A DNA stretch of 49,303 nt from NAK19 sp034434515 (GTDB lineage: Bacteria; Chloroflexota; Anaerolineae; Anaerolineales; UBA4823): NCBI GenBank assembly GCA_034434515.1, contig DAOTZA010000121.1, positions 1 through 49,303 on the forward strand, written 5' to 3'. The position numbers and the translations under genes are program-made. Position 1 is the first letter of the stretch; every line of letters starts with the position of its first letter. The notes beneath the pieces were generated by a model. The model was not told the DNA's origin, did not search any database, and worked only from the letters and a program-made list of their open reading frames with translations. Positions 40,394 to 49,303 of this stretch are shown here, one piece after another.

Positions 40394-41536
40394 TCACTTT
40401 TCCACCTGGATATCGACAAAAGCGGTCATTCCCCAGCGCAAAGCCGTGGGGATTTCGTCCATCTCAATGACCACCGTATAATTGACTCCTGAGCCTTCCG
40501 AGGCTTTGGGCGCGATTAAGACTACCTTCCCATTGACCACGACATCTGGCAAGGCATCAAAGGTAATCACAACCTTATCTCCTACTTTAACCCGCGCCAC
40601 GTCGATCTCATTCAAATCGGTTGTCTCTATCCGCAAATGCTCCAGATCGGCGAGGATCAAGATCGGTTGACCAGGCGCTACCCATTCCCCCTCCCGAACA
40701 TAGACCTCGCTAATTGTGCCCGCATAGAGAGCTTTAATTTCCAGATCGGCCAGTTTCTTTTCAACCGCTGCTAAAGCAGCTTTGGCAGTTGTCAGTCTGG
40801 CTTCGGCCAACGCGACCAGATCTGGGTCAGGCCCCTTTGCCAAGGTTTGATAATCTCGCTCTGCTTTTGCCAGTTTTGCCAGAGCTTCCTGCAAAGCAAA
40901 CTCATAGGTCAAACGTTTAACCGCTGCGTTGTAATCAGCTTGTGCCTCATCGAGCTTTTCCTTGAGTTTCTTCCGCGTATCATTCATTTCGGACTCATTT
41001 CGATAGGGCTGAAATGCGGCTGTCGCAGCATCTAAGCGCTCTTTCATGATCTTTACCGCTTCTACTGCAGTTAAATTTTTTTGATTAACCGGCACCGTGA
41101 AGTTATCTAATTGATATTGAGCATCCTTTACGGCATTATTAGCCAGGTAGTAGGCCTGTAACGCAGTTGCCAGAGCTAGATCATGGTTCTCATAGAGGTC
41201 ATTCAAAGCTTGTTCGGCTGAGATAACCTCCGTGCGGGCTTGGGCCACTTGAGCTTCGATTTCCTCTTTTCCCTTCAACCGCAACAACACCTGTCCTTTT
41301 TCAACCACCTCTCCGCGCTCGACCAGAACCTGATCAACCACGCCGGGAAAGGTAACGCTCAGCGTAGAGCGCTTCAAAGGTAAGACCACGCCAGTGGCGC
41401 TCACAACCGGAGTGGTATTGATGGAAATTTCCTCAACCGCAGTCGGGGTTGAGCCTCGTTGACCACATGCAACCAGAACGCCGCTCAGCAATCCATAGAG
41501 GATCAACCACCCGAAGGTTTTTTTCTTGAGTATCAT
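40394..41536 (-). CDS. HlyD/MacA-type efflux adaptor lipoprotein
   Basis: Periplasmic-adaptor family protein bridging the permease to the cell surface. Lipoprotein signal with LVAC (Cys near 24). The split biotinyl-lipoyl domain halves surround a long coiled coil (about 95-240; AQARTEVISAEQALNDLY...KAERDYQTLAKG), then KALYAGTISEVYVREGEWVAPGQPILILADLEHL and a beta-barrel ending MTAFVDIQVEK. 380 residues. AAGGAG precedes the ATG. The lipoprotein form suits a cell with one membrane or a thick wall. Confidence 0.9.
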   Translation of the reverse strand: MILKKKTFGWLILYGLLSGVLVACGQRGSTPTAVEEISINTTPVVSATGVVLPLKRSTLSVTFPGVVDQVLVERGEVVEKGQVLLRLKGKEEIEAQVAQARTEVISAEQALNDLYENHDLALATALQAYYLANNAVKDAQYQLDNFTVPVNQKNLTAVEAVKIMKERLDAATAAFQPYRNESEMNDTRKKLKEKLDEAQADYNAAVKRLTYEFALQEALAKLAKAERDYQTLAKGPDPDLVALAEARLTTAKAALAAVEKKLADLEIKALYAGTISEVYVREGEWVAPGQPILILADLEHLRIETTDLNEIDVARVKVGDKVVITFDALPDVVVNGKVVLIAPKASEGSGVNYTVVIEMDEIPTALRWGMTAFVDIQVEK

Positions 41537-41566
41537 ATGCTTCTCCTTAATCCATATAAGATGTTT

Positions 41567-43831
41567 TCACTCATATCTTAACGCTTCAACAGGTTGTAAA
41601 CGAGTTGCCCGGTATGAGGGATAGATACCGCCCAGAACTCCCAAGCAAACTGCTAATCCTAAAGCACGCGCAAAAATATCCCAATCCCAGACAGCGGTCA
41701 ACAACCCCCCAACAATTGGGGCGAGATTCAATCCATAAACAAGAAGAAACGAAATAAGGATACCCGCAACTCCACCCAACAATCCCAAAACCAACGCTTC
41801 CTTTAGGATCATACCCAACACTCTTCTTCTGCGCCACCCCAGAGCTCTGAGGACGCCAATTTCGCGTGTCCGTTCAAAAACCGCCATTAGCATTGTATTC
41901 AAAACACCAATCCCACCGACGACAATTGCCAGAAATGAGATGGCGTTTAGCATGAAATCTGAGGATTGGCGGTCTGGCATTTGAGTGGAAAATTCTGTGC
42001 TGAGGGTTGCATGGACATCTGGGAAGAGTTTGTTGATCTTCTCCACAACCTGGGTCGCGTTTTCCGGGTGGTGCAATTTTACAGCAGCCATGGTCACTTT
42101 TCGCGGCCTTCCGGTTAAGACTTGTGCATCACGCAAGGTAATCACACCGCCTAACTCCTCCCAACTGATCTTGGATTCATAAACGCCGACAATCCGAAAT
42201 CTTGCCCCGCTCAATTCAATGGTATCGCCGATTTTCTTCCTCAGCATCTCCATCATCATCCGTCCGACTAGAATTTGATGGTTGGTCGTTAACGGTTGCC
42301 CGTCAACTACCTTGATGCGTTGGATGGAAAACTCGTTCGGGGCATAGCCCTGAACGATAAAAAACCCTCCTGCCTCCGGCATGGTGACGGCGGTGAAAAT
42401 TAAGCCGCTAACCGCTTGAACCTCTGGCAAAGCCGCAATTTTGCCTAAAATTCGGTCATCGATGGCACTGAAGCTGGTATCTGAAACATTTGCTTGGCGC
42501 AACATCACCTCAGCACTAGTGCCTAAAATCATCGTGTCCATTTCTTTGAAGGCGCTGCGGATGACCGCTTCCATCGCCATAATCCCCCCAACAGTTAAGG
42601 AAATGGCAAACAACGTCAAAGCTGTTCGGGTGGAGCGTTGCCACAGGCTTTGCAAGGTGATGCCTCCAAACGGCAAACGGCGTGCTTTGCCTCCCGACCC
42701 ACCCCCTTCATAGCGCAAAGCTTCAATGGGTTGCAATTGCGCTGCTCGCCACGCCGGGTAGAGGCCGCCCGTGATTCCCAGCACGATCACCACCCCAAAG
42801 GCGGTAAGAAATTGTTGTGGTCGCAGAGTCGAGAGATTAACCCCAAAAAACGTAGTAGTGGCTGAGAGAGCATAGAGCAAGAAAACTCCAATCAGAGACC
42901 CAAACACACCACCCCCCAGACATACCACCAAGGCCTCGCCAAAAATCAGCCCAAGGATCTTGCTCTTGCGCCATCCAATTGCCCGTAAAACCCCAATCTC
43001 GCGCGTGCGTTCGAAAACGGACATCAACTGGGAGTTCATCATTCCCACTCCCCCAATCACGATTGCCAGACTGCTGATCACCCAGACATAGCCATTAAAA
43101 AAATCAGCCATGGAGGTTTGTTCAGCTAAATCCTTTGCGCCACCAATGGATAGATCAGGAAAGCGTCGTTGCACGCGCTCAATCAAACGCTCACGCAGTT
43201 CTGGGTCTTTGAGCTTGATGTAAAACAAACTGACTTGACGAGGTTTACCCAGTAACTCCTGGGCATCCTTCAACAACATGACCGCGCCAGCATCTTCCAT
43301 TGCATCGCCGGTTTCATAAATTCCAACCACTCGAAACACGCTTCCACCGATATGCAAGGAGTCACCCACCGATTTCTTCAGCACCTCGGCGGCGGCTGAA
43401 CCAAGAATCAGCGGCAGCCCACGTCTCGACTTTGCCTCTGTGCTATTTAGGGCAACGCCGCTCTTAATCACGTAGCGGCTTAAGACAAAGCTGTCCTCTG
43501 GATAGCCAAATACAAAGAAAAAGGGCTGCCCTTCAGCTTCTGAATACCCCTGGATCATGCCACTGATCTGGTCAATTTCGGGCATTGGGGCAAGCTCTGT
43601 CAACAACGCTTCATCAATCGAACTCATGCTCAGATCAAACGAATTCGGTTGACTGATCACCAAATCTGCCTGACTGCCACTGATCAAGGCCGTGTAGCCC
43701 ATTTGAAAACCATCTGCCAGCGCGCTGAGGCTAACGATTGCAGCAACGCCTATGGAAATTCCCAGCACGGTCAAAATGGTGCGAATTTTGCGGCGCATCA
43801 GGTTCTTAAATATCATGCTCATGCCGTCCAT
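41567..43831 (-). CDS. MacB-like ABC permease with two tandem FtsX/MacB_PCD modules
   Basis: A single chain containing two copies of the MacB_PCD plus FtsX unit. The first starts MIFKNLMRRKIRTILTVLGISIGVAAIVSLSAL and carries VFERTREIGVLRAIGWRKSKILGLIFGEALVV; the second starts LQSLWQRSTRTALTLFAISLTVGGIMAME and carries VFERTREIGVLRALGWRRRRVLGMILKEALVL. Each copy ends YPAWRAAQLQPIEALRYEGG or YPSYRATRLQPVEALRYE. So one polypeptide may replace the usual homodimer. The frame opens at a TTG at 43852; the ATG at 43831 (754 aa) is used, though ATGs at 43822 or 43816 are possible. Confidence 0.9.
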   Translation of the reverse strand: MDGMSMIFKNLMRRKIRTILTVLGISIGVAAIVSLSALADGFQMGYTALISGSQADLVISQPNSFDLSMSSIDEALLTELAPMPEIDQISGMIQGYSEAEGQPFFFVFGYPEDSFVLSRYVIKSGVALNSTEAKSRRGLPLILGSAAAEVLKKSVGDSLHIGGSVFRVVGIYETGDAMEDAGAVMLLKDAQELLGKPRQVSLFYIKLKDPELRERLIERVQRRFPDLSIGGAKDLAEQTSMADFFNGYVWVISSLAIVIGGVGMMNSQLMSVFERTREIGVLRAIGWRKSKILGLIFGEALVVCLGGGVFGSLIGVFLLYALSATTTFFGVNLSTLRPQQFLTAFGVVIVLGITGGLYPAWRAAQLQPIEALRYEGGGSGGKARRLPFGGITLQSLWQRSTRTALTLFAISLTVGGIMAMEAVIRSAFKEMDTMILGTSAEVMLRQANVSDTSFSAIDDRILGKIAALPEVQAVSGLIFTAVTMPEAGGFFIVQGYAPNEFSIQRIKVVDGQPLTTNHQILVGRMMMEMLRKKIGDTIELSGARFRIVGVYESKISWEELGGVITLRDAQVLTGRPRKVTMAAVKLHHPENATQVVEKINKLFPDVHATLSTEFSTQMPDRQSSDFMLNAISFLAIVVGGIGVLNTMLMAVFERTREIGVLRALGWRRRRVLGMILKEALVLGLLGGVAGILISFLLVYGLNLAPIVGGLLTAVWDWDIFARALGLAVCLGVLGGIYPSYRATRLQPVEALRYE

Positions 43832-44178
43832 CCAATCTTTCTTATCTACCAAACCGATTCACATACGCAATTGGCTACCGGGAGTTGCACCAAGCCGATT
43901 TCCACTCCCTGAAAGAATATGCGGGCGTCAAAACGTCCTTTATTATACTATTTCTCTGCGTCCAACTACCACCTCACTGTGTGCTCCCAAAGACCAGAGG
44001 CCTATCCCCTCGGTTTATTTGCTGTATCTTTCGCAACGATGTCGCCTATGAGGAAATAAATGGTTTCATCAGTTTTTCCAAATTAGGCAAAGATTAACAA
44101 ACATCATGAAATTCAGACTTTTTATGTTTTTTTCTTAATTAGGTTAATAAATCATAAACATATTAAATAGATGCAAAA
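43832..44178. other. Divergent intergenic region between efflux and polyphosphate operons
   Basis: Holds a minus-strand TATAAT at 43942-43947, a plausible -10 for the efflux operon without a good -35, and a small inverted repeat GGGAGT/ACTCCC (43880-43885 with 43904-43909) in its leader. AT-rich on the ppx side. No gene seen. Confidence 0.4.
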
Positions 44179-44187
44179 TGTTATAAT
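44179..44187 (+). promoter_or_regulatory. Promoter of the ppx operon (extended -10)
   Basis: TGTTATAAT, an extended -10 with perfect hexamer at 44182-44187, 45 nt before ppx. The -35 region is weak. Confidence 0.55.
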
Positions 44188-44232
44188 TTTTTCAGGTTTT
44201 TTGCAGCAATGATAGAAGTATGAATTGTCCCC

Positions 44233-45765
44233 ATGCATGAACATCTCGCAGCAATTGATGTTGGCTCAAATGCCATTCGCATGGCGGTCGCCCGCCTGGA
44301 GAATCAAGGCAAGCTGGAAACCGTTGAAAACAGCCGTGTCCCGGTTCGCCTTGGCAAAGACGCCTTTACCCTGGGGTATTTCACCGAAGAAACGATCCAG
44401 ATGGCAATTGGCGCCTTTCTCCGTTTTCGGAACCTTGCTCAAGTTTTCGAGGTAAAACAAATCCGCGCCGTTGGCACCAGCGCTTTACGCGAAGCTTCTA
44501 ACAGTCATATCCTGATCGACCGCATCGCTTCGCAAAGCGGGATTCAGATTGAAGTCATCAATGAAATCGAAGAAGCCCGCCTGATTCATCTAGCCGTCCA
44601 GCAGGTAATCGATCTTAGGTCAAAACGTGCTCTGCTCATTGACATTGGCGGTGGGAGCGTCGAAGTTACCCTTTCAAATGAAAACGTATTATCCGTTGAA
44701 AGCTATGCGCTAGGAACTGTCCGTTTATTGAGCAAATTAGAAGGAAGCAATGGGGGGAAAACCTTTAATCAATTGGTTGGCGAATACGCCGATAAAGTGC
44801 GCCGTCGTATTCAAACCCAAATTGGTGACGAACGCATCGATCTTTGTATCGCAACAGGGGGCAACGCTGAAGAGATGGGGCGTTTGCATAAGCGTATATT
44901 CAAAGGCGACAGCGAAGATTGTATTACGTTGAGCGAGATAGAAAAGTTAATTGAGATGCTCAACCGCTTATCTCTCGAGGAGCGGATTCAGAAACTAAAT
45001 TTACGCCCCGATCGCTCCGATGTCCTTTTACCCGCGGCTGTTGTGTTGCGAATGATTGCCAGTGTAGCAAACTTACGGGAGATCTTCACCCCCGCTGTAG
45101 GATTAAAAGATGGCGTACTGCTTGAGTTAGGGGCAACAGTCCAGGGACCGCCCAAACCACGCCGCGAACAAGTGCTCACTTCTGCTCTGAAATTAGGGCA
45201 AAAATATAAGTTTGACGAAGAGCACGGGCGCTTTGTTGCAAAATTCGCCAACCGTATTTTCCTTCAATCCCTTTCGTTGCACAATCTGACCGAAAAAGAA
45301 TTGTTAATCCTCGAAGTCGCCTCGTTACTACACGATATTGGCCATTTCATTAACACGATCGATCACGATAAGCACGGCTACTACATCCTCATGAACACCC
45401 CCATCATGGGTCTTTCAGCCAAAGAACAGGAAATCCTCGCTACCGTCGTCCGTTACCATCGTAAAGACTCATTTGCCAGTCCAGACGAGGTATTTAGAGC
45501 CCTTTCTCAGACTGAGCGCGCCACGGTGACGAAATTATGTGCCTTGATGGAGCTGGCGGATGCTCTAGATATCAGCCACACGGCTCGCCTTCAAGACTTG
45601 ATTTTGGAACAACAGGATCATAAGTGGAAACTGATCCTTGTTAGCCCAGACCCACCGCTCCTCGAGAAATGGTGGGTTGAAAAAAAGAAAACTCTATTTC
45701 AAGATGTCTTTGGTGTTCAATTGACAGTGGAGGTCTGGAATGGAAGCGATCACATCCATAACTGA
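44233..45765 (+). CDS. ppx: Exopolyphosphatase / Ppx-GppA phosphatase
   Basis: Removes phosphate from polyphosphate chain ends or pppGpp. N-terminal actin-like fold with AAIDVGSNAIRMAV, VGTSALREASNS, NEIEEARLIHLAV and the phosphate loop LLIDIGGGSVEVTL. C-terminal HD-type domain (about 310-490) with SLLHDIGHFINTIDHDKHGYYILMNTPIMG and VVRYHRKDSF. 510 residues, typical for the long Ppx form. No strong Shine-Dalgarno before the ATG. Its end overlaps the CHAD gene by 26 bp. First gene of the polyphosphate cluster. Confidence 0.92.
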   Translation: MHEHLAAIDVGSNAIRMAVARLENQGKLETVENSRVPVRLGKDAFTLGYFTEETIQMAIGAFLRFRNLAQVFEVKQIRAVGTSALREASNSHILIDRIASQSGIQIEVINEIEEARLIHLAVQQVIDLRSKRALLIDIGGGSVEVTLSNENVLSVESYALGTVRLLSKLEGSNGGKTFNQLVGEYADKVRRRIQTQIGDERIDLCIATGGNAEEMGRLHKRIFKGDSEDCITLSEIEKLIEMLNRLSLEERIQKLNLRPDRSDVLLPAAVVLRMIASVANLREIFTPAVGLKDGVLLELGATVQGPPKPRREQVLTSALKLGQKYKFDEEHGRFVAKFANRIFLQSLSLHNLTEKELLILEVASLLHDIGHFINTIDHDKHGYYILMNTPIMGLSAKEQEILATVVRYHRKDSFASPDEVFRALSQTERATVTKLCALMELADALDISHTARLQDLILEQQDHKWKLILVSPDPPLLEKWWVEKKKTLFQDVFGVQLTVEVWNGSDHIHN

Positions 45766-46750
45766 ACAACTTGCCATTTCATTACAGGGTCGATGGGAGA
45801 AGTACAACCAGGAGCTCAATCGTTGTCGCCAAGCCTTCTCAGAGGAAGCCGTTCACGATCTGCGCGTGGCAACCCGTCGTCTATTAGCCCTGATTGATCT
45901 CATCGGCGTGCTCTATCCCAACATCCAGGTGCAAAAATTGCTCCTCATTTTCAAAGATCAACTGGATAGCTACGACGATTTGCGCGATACTCAGGTCATG
46001 CTTCTGGAGATTGGGCAGAGAGTTCAAGAAATTCCCGAACTGACGAATTTTCATAAATACCTCGCCAAGCGCGAAAAAGACCTGCTCAGGACTGCTGAAA
46101 AAAACGTTCAGCGATACAAACTCACTGTCCTAGAAAAACGAGTTGCAACCCTGGAAAAGGCAATGCGAAAAGCCCAAGAAAGGGAGTCATTTGTTGAACA
46201 GGTCTTTCAGAGCCTTGATGACGTCTATGCCAGCGTGCTGAAACGCTTCAAGCGGATTGACCCGAACATTCCTCCTACCATCCATCGGGTGCGCGTGCGC
46301 TTCAAAAAGTTTCGCTACATGGTTGAATGTGTATATCCATTCCTGTCAAAATTTCCAGAAGGGAACCTGCGTGCCATGCACGATTATCAAACCCTGATGG
46401 GTAATATCCAGGATAAAGAAGTCCTTCTTTCTACTCTGAACACATTTGCCGGCAAAAAAAATGGCGCCAAGCTGAATGAAGCGATTGAGTTCTACCAGAG
46501 AGAACATGCTGAAACGATTCAGGTTTATATGGCTCAAAAAGATGAGCTTCTTCGCTTCTGGCGGCAATCTCTTGCCAAGCCCTTCCCCTGGGAAGCCGAT
46601 TCCATTTCGCCGCCTTCGGAGACGAAGAAATCCAGGCGAAAGCACAAAACACCTTCACCCGAATCCGCCAGTCAAACTGAAATGGCTCAAGAAACCTCAC
46701 CCGAATCTGCCAGTCAAACTGAAACGGTTCAAGAAACCTCACCGAATTGA
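45740..46750 (+). CDS. CHAD-domain protein
   Basis: Conserved-histidine alpha-helical domain, known to bind polyphosphate and to target polyphosphate granules. Typical marks: AVHDLRVATRRLLALIDLIG (near 35-55), a coiled-coil middle, and HRVRVRFKKFRYMVECVYPFL (near 180) with DYQTLMGNIQDKEVL. It supplies many Arg, Lys and His residues. The C terminus ends in a 14-residue repeat rich in Ser/Glu/Thr. 336 residues; start inside ppx, so translation is coupled. Position between ppx and ppk supports the polyphosphate role. Confidence 0.92.
   Translation: MEAITSITEQLAISLQGRWEKYNQELNRCRQAFSEEAVHDLRVATRRLLALIDLIGVLYPNIQVQKLLLIFKDQLDSYDDLRDTQVMLLEIGQRVQEIPELTNFHKYLAKREKDLLRTAEKNVQRYKLTVLEKRVATLEKAMRKAQERESFVEQVFQSLDDVYASVLKRFKRIDPNIPPTIHRVRVRFKKFRYMVECVYPFLSKFPEGNLRAMHDYQTLMGNIQDKEVLLSTLNTFAGKKNGAKLNEAIEFYQREHAETIQVYMAQKDELLRFWRQSLAKPFPWEADSISPPSETKKSRRKHKTPSPESASQTEMAQETSPESASQTETVQETSPN
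46655..46750 (+). repeat. 42-bp tandem repeat at the 3' end of the CHAD gene
   Basis: Two near-identical 42-bp units (46655-46696 and 46697-46738) plus a 12-bp partial third, encoding SPESASQTEMAQET, SPESASQTETVQET and SPN. Only a few bases differ. A recent in-frame duplication that lengthens an acidic disordered tail. Confidence 0.9.
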
Positions 46751-46790
46751 AATCATTGCCCTGGGAACTTTGCTCTAAGAGAGGGAAACA

Positions 46791-47297
46791 ATGAAACTCT
46801 ATCTCCTGCGCCACGCCATTGCCGATTTGCGCGACCCCGTAAAATATCCTGACGATAGCCTGCGTCCACTGACCAAAGAGGGGAAAGAAAAATTTCGGCG
46901 CATTTGCGCCGGCATTGGACGTTTGAATCTGACGTTCGATCTGGTGGTCTCCAGTCCTTATAGCCGAGCCCGTCAGACGGCAGAGATTTTCTGTGAAGAA
47001 CTGAAAATTAGCCGATCCAGGTTGATTTTCAGCGAAAATCTTACCCCCTTTGGCGATCCACAGGCTCTTTTCGAGGAAATCTCCGCTCAACACGCCAATT
47101 TAACCAGCCTGGTTTGTGTCGGTCATGAACCTTATTTAAGTGAATTGATTGGTTCTTTGCTGTGCGGAAACGCTGCTGCCAGTATTACGGTGAAAAAAGG
47201 TGGACTCTGTTGCTTGACCCTCGCCCAACTGGATTTTGTCGGCTACGCAACACTTGAATGGCTGCTCACACCTGCGCAGATGATCGCCATGTCCTGA
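46791..47297 (+). CDS. SixA-like phosphohistidine phosphatase
   Basis: Histidine phosphatase superfamily, 168 residues. The catalytic RHA motif is in MKLYLLRHAIADLR (His8), with SSPYSRARQTAEIF and the second His in VCVGHEPYLSELIG. Short chain and RHA instead of RHG match the SixA branch, which removes phosphate from phosphohistidine on proteins. It lies between the CHAD gene and ppk, whose product works through a phosphohistidine. GGGA stands before the ATG. Confidence 0.88.
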   Translation: MKLYLLRHAIADLRDPVKYPDDSLRPLTKEGKEKFRRICAGIGRLNLTFDLVVSSPYSRARQTAEIFCEELKISRSRLIFSENLTPFGDPQALFEEISAQHANLTSLVCVGHEPYLSELIGSLLCGNAAASITVKKGGLCCLTLAQLDFVGYATLEWLLTPAQMIAMS

Positions 47298-47309
47298 TAT
47301 CTTGCAAAA

Positions 47310-49303
47310 ATGAGTGCAGAAATCGTTCTAACCCCCGCTGTGTATATCAATCGCGAGCTGAGCCTTTTAGAGTTTCAGCGCCGGGTTTTAGAAGAAGCTG
47401 CCAACCAGGAATATCCGATCCTTGAACGGGTTAAGTTCCTATCCATCTTTGGCTCTAACATGGATGAATTCTTTATGGTGCGCGTCTCGGGGATTCGCGA
47501 ACAGGTCGAACTCCAGGTCATCGATGTGCTTCCCGATGGATTTGCGCCGCGAGAGTTGCTCCTTGCCATTCGCAAACGATCCTTAGAGTTATACCGCAGC
47601 GCCCAACGGCTCTATCGAAAAGAACTTTTGCCAGCATTGAACGAACACGGCATTCACATCCTGGATTACAACAAGCTTACCGAAGCCCAACAACGGCGCG
47701 CCGATGAGTATTTTCAAACTATTGTTTTCCCGATTCTAACCCCTCTGGCTTTTGATCCAGGGCATCCGTTTCCGCACATCTCAAACCTGAGCACCAACCT
47801 GGCAGTTGTTATTCACGACAAAAAAGGACGCGCAAGATTTGCGCGGGTAAAAGTCCCCAACCTCTTGCCAGCCCTCCTTCCGGTCGGTCGTCACACCGTA
47901 AAGGGTTCTTCAGCCACCAAAACTGTCAGACATTACTATTACATCTGGCTCGATCAGTTAATCGCTGCCCAACTCAGCCAACTCTTTCCCGGCTTAGACG
48001 TTATCGAAGTCCACCCATTCCGCATCATTCGCGATGCCGATATTGAAATTCAAGAACTGGAAGCGGATGACCTCTTAGAAACCATGAAAGAGAACTTGCT
48101 CTCGCGCAAATTCGGCTCGGTAGTGATGATGGCGATTGACGGAGAAATGCCAAGAACCATTCGCGAACTGTTGGTTGAAAATCTCGAATGTAAACCAACA
48201 GACGTATATGCCATCGGACAACCATTAGCCCTCTCTTCCTTAAAGCAACTCTACGATGAAATAGAAGCACCGGATTTAAAATTTCCTCCTTATAAACCTC
48301 ATTTGCCCAAACGGCTACAGCACATCCATCAAAACTCGCTGATCTTTGAGCGGATTCGTGAGGGAAATATCCTTTTGCATCATCCCTACGATTCTTTTCT
48401 GCCGGTGGTTGAATTTCTCCAGACCGCCGCCCGCGACCCACATGTTTTGGCAATCAAACAAACCCTCTACCGGGTGGGCAAAAACTCACCGGTGGTTGAG
48501 GCGTTGATCGAAGCAGCCCAAAATGGGAAACAAGTGGCCGTCCTCGTAGAATTGAAAGCCCGCTTTGACGAAGAGAGTAACATAGAATGGGCGCAACGCC
48601 TGGAACAGGTTGGCGCTCACGTTGTCTATGGGTTGCTTGGCTTAAAGACCCACTGTAAGGTGGCTATGGTCATTCGTCAGGAACGGGATGGGATTCGGCG
48701 ATATCTTCATCTTGCCACCGGAAATTACAATGCCATCACTGCTCAAGTCTATGAAGATATCGGCATCCTCACGTGTGATGAATCGATGGGGATGGATGCA
48801 ACCGATTTGTTCAATTATTTAACCGGCTACTCTACCAAACAGGAATACCGCAAGTTTCTCGTCTCGCCAGTCAATCTACGCCAAAAAATGGAAGAATTGA
48901 TTCAACGCGAAATTCAACATGCCAGAAATGGGAAAAAAGCTCATTTGATTTTCAAAATGAATTCCCTCGCCGATCCGCACATTGTGCAAATGCTTTATCA
49001 GGCTTCTGAAGCAGGGGTACAAATTGATTTAATTGTGCGCGGAATTTGCGCTCTCGTGCCTGGCATTGAAGGGTATAGTACAAACATTCGCGTGCTCAGC
49101 GTTTTGGGACGCTTTCTCGAACACAGCCGCATCTATTATTTCCGCAATCACGGGAAAGAAGAAATTTACATCGGCAGCGCCGATCTGATGACCCGCAACC
49201 TTGATCATCGGGTTGAAGTGCTCTTTCCCATCGAAGACCCTCTTCATCATAACTACCTACACAAAGTCCTCGAGATGTATCTCGAAGACAACTCCTGCGC
49301 TCG
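47310..49303 (+). CDS. ppk: Polyphosphate kinase 1 (3' end cut by window)
   Basis: Reversibly polymerises the gamma-phosphate of ATP into polyphosphate. The frame is open to the window end (664 codons) and should lack only about 30-50 residues. N domain starts YINRELSLLEFQRRVLEEA with SIFGSNMDEFFMVRVSGI; the head domain has FDPGHPFPHISNLSTNLAV. In the catalytic part, LLGLKTHCKVAMV holds the autophosphorylated His and YLHLATGNYNA the second His; LIDLIVRGICALVPGI follows. It begins 12 nt after the SixA-like gene and has no strong ribosome site, so translation is probably coupled. Confidence 0.95.
   Translation, partial: MSAEIVLTPAVYINRELSLLEFQRRVLEEAANQEYPILERVKFLSIFGSNMDEFFMVRVSGIREQVELQVIDVLPDGFAPRELLLAIRKRSLELYRSAQRLYRKELLPALNEHGIHILDYNKLTEAQQRRADEYFQTIVFPILTPLAFDPGHPFPHISNLSTNLAVVIHDKKGRARFARVKVPNLLPALLPVGRHTVKGSSATKTVRHYYYIWLDQLIAAQLSQLFPGLDVIEVHPFRIIRDADIEIQELEADDLLETMKENLLSRKFGSVVMMAIDGEMPRTIRELLVENLECKPTDVYAIGQPLALSSLKQLYDEIEAPDLKFPPYKPHLPKRLQHIHQNSLIFERIREGNILLHHPYDSFLPVVEFLQTAARDPHVLAIKQTLYRVGKNSPVVEALIEAAQNGKQVAVLVELKARFDEESNIEWAQRLEQVGAHVVYGLLGLKTHCKVAMVIRQERDGIRRYLHLATGNYNAITAQVYEDIGILTCDESMGMDATDLFNYLTGYSTKQEYRKFLVSPVNLRQKMEELIQREIQHARNGKKAHLIFKMNSLADPHIVQMLYQASEAGVQIDLIVRGICALVPGIEGYSTNIRVLSVLGRFLEHSRIYYFRNHGKEEIYIGSADLMTRNLDHRVEVLFPIEDPLHHNYLHKVLEMYLEDNSCA

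Noticed and set aside
47375..49250. Minus-strand ORFs at 47375-47575, 48025-48453 and 49029-49250
   Set aside because: All lie over the ppk reading frame, which shows full conserved motifs; they are shadows.
1..49303. CRISPR array, insertion sequence, prophage or defence system
   Set aside because: No evenly spaced repeats, transposase, integrase, phage or nuclease-type defence genes seen; the genes are housekeeping and metabolic.

Overview
The window is a roughly 50% GC, gene-dense bacterial chromosome segment. The gene set suggests a rod-shaped or filamentous bacterium outside the Proteobacteria, most likely Chloroflexota of the Anaerolineae type. This placement is inferred from gene order and protein style (MreBCD-PBP2-MinCDE-RodA in one run, lipoproteins with Pro/Thr linkers, a FadN-type beta-oxidation enzyme, a glmS ribozyme) and not from a marker gene. 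Many clear sigma70-type promoters (TTGACA/TATAAT, often with an extended TGn -10) are visible.

Layout. 1-390: tail of a truncated protein. 403-9770: a minus-strand cell-shape and division run, mreB-mreC-mreD-mrdA-minC-minD-minE-rodA-gltX, followed by a separately promoted tRNA-Gln(CTG). 9762-11937: glmS behind a glmS self-cleaving ribozyme. 11942-13102: convergent NAGPA-type glycosidase. 13204-16729: methyltransferase, SRAP protein, glycerate kinase and radical SAM enzyme in one tight run. 16743-18718: proS behind what looks like a ribosome-mediated transcription attenuator with a proline-rich leader peptide. 18946-20736: an NMT1/SsuA-like binding protein without a signal peptide, followed by a two-domain rhodanese. 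20860-28924 (minus): a TetR-controlled fatty-acid beta-oxidation operon (TetR, MBL hydrolase, two acyl-CoA dehydrogenases, FadN-type enzyme, thiolase, SCP2), with a palindromic operator on the promoter. 29008-30531: M23 lipoprotein, tRNA-Pro(GGG), dodecin. 30955-36116: a complete branched-chain amino acid type ABC transporter (livJHMGF). 36245-39122: small membrane protein, L,D-transpeptidase, PCu(A)C copper chaperone and a YcnK-like copper regulator. 39539-43831: MacAB-like efflux system. 44233-49303: a polyphosphate cluster (ppx, CHAD protein, SixA-like phosphatase, ppk cut by the window end).

The strongest unusual signal is the proS leader: a 19-codon ORF with five proline codons overlaps alternative RNA hairpins and ends in a strong terminator. 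That arrangement would let proline-tRNA charging set prolyl-tRNA synthetase expression. Other items worth a look are the glmS ribozyme with extra hairpins, the pair of acyl-CoA dehydrogenases of which one lacks the usual catalytic Glu, the YcnK/PCu(A)C pair with TAACAC repeats one helical turn apart on the promoter, a 5'-terminal hairpin on the predicted dodecin mRNA, and two genes predicted to be read from leaderless transcripts.
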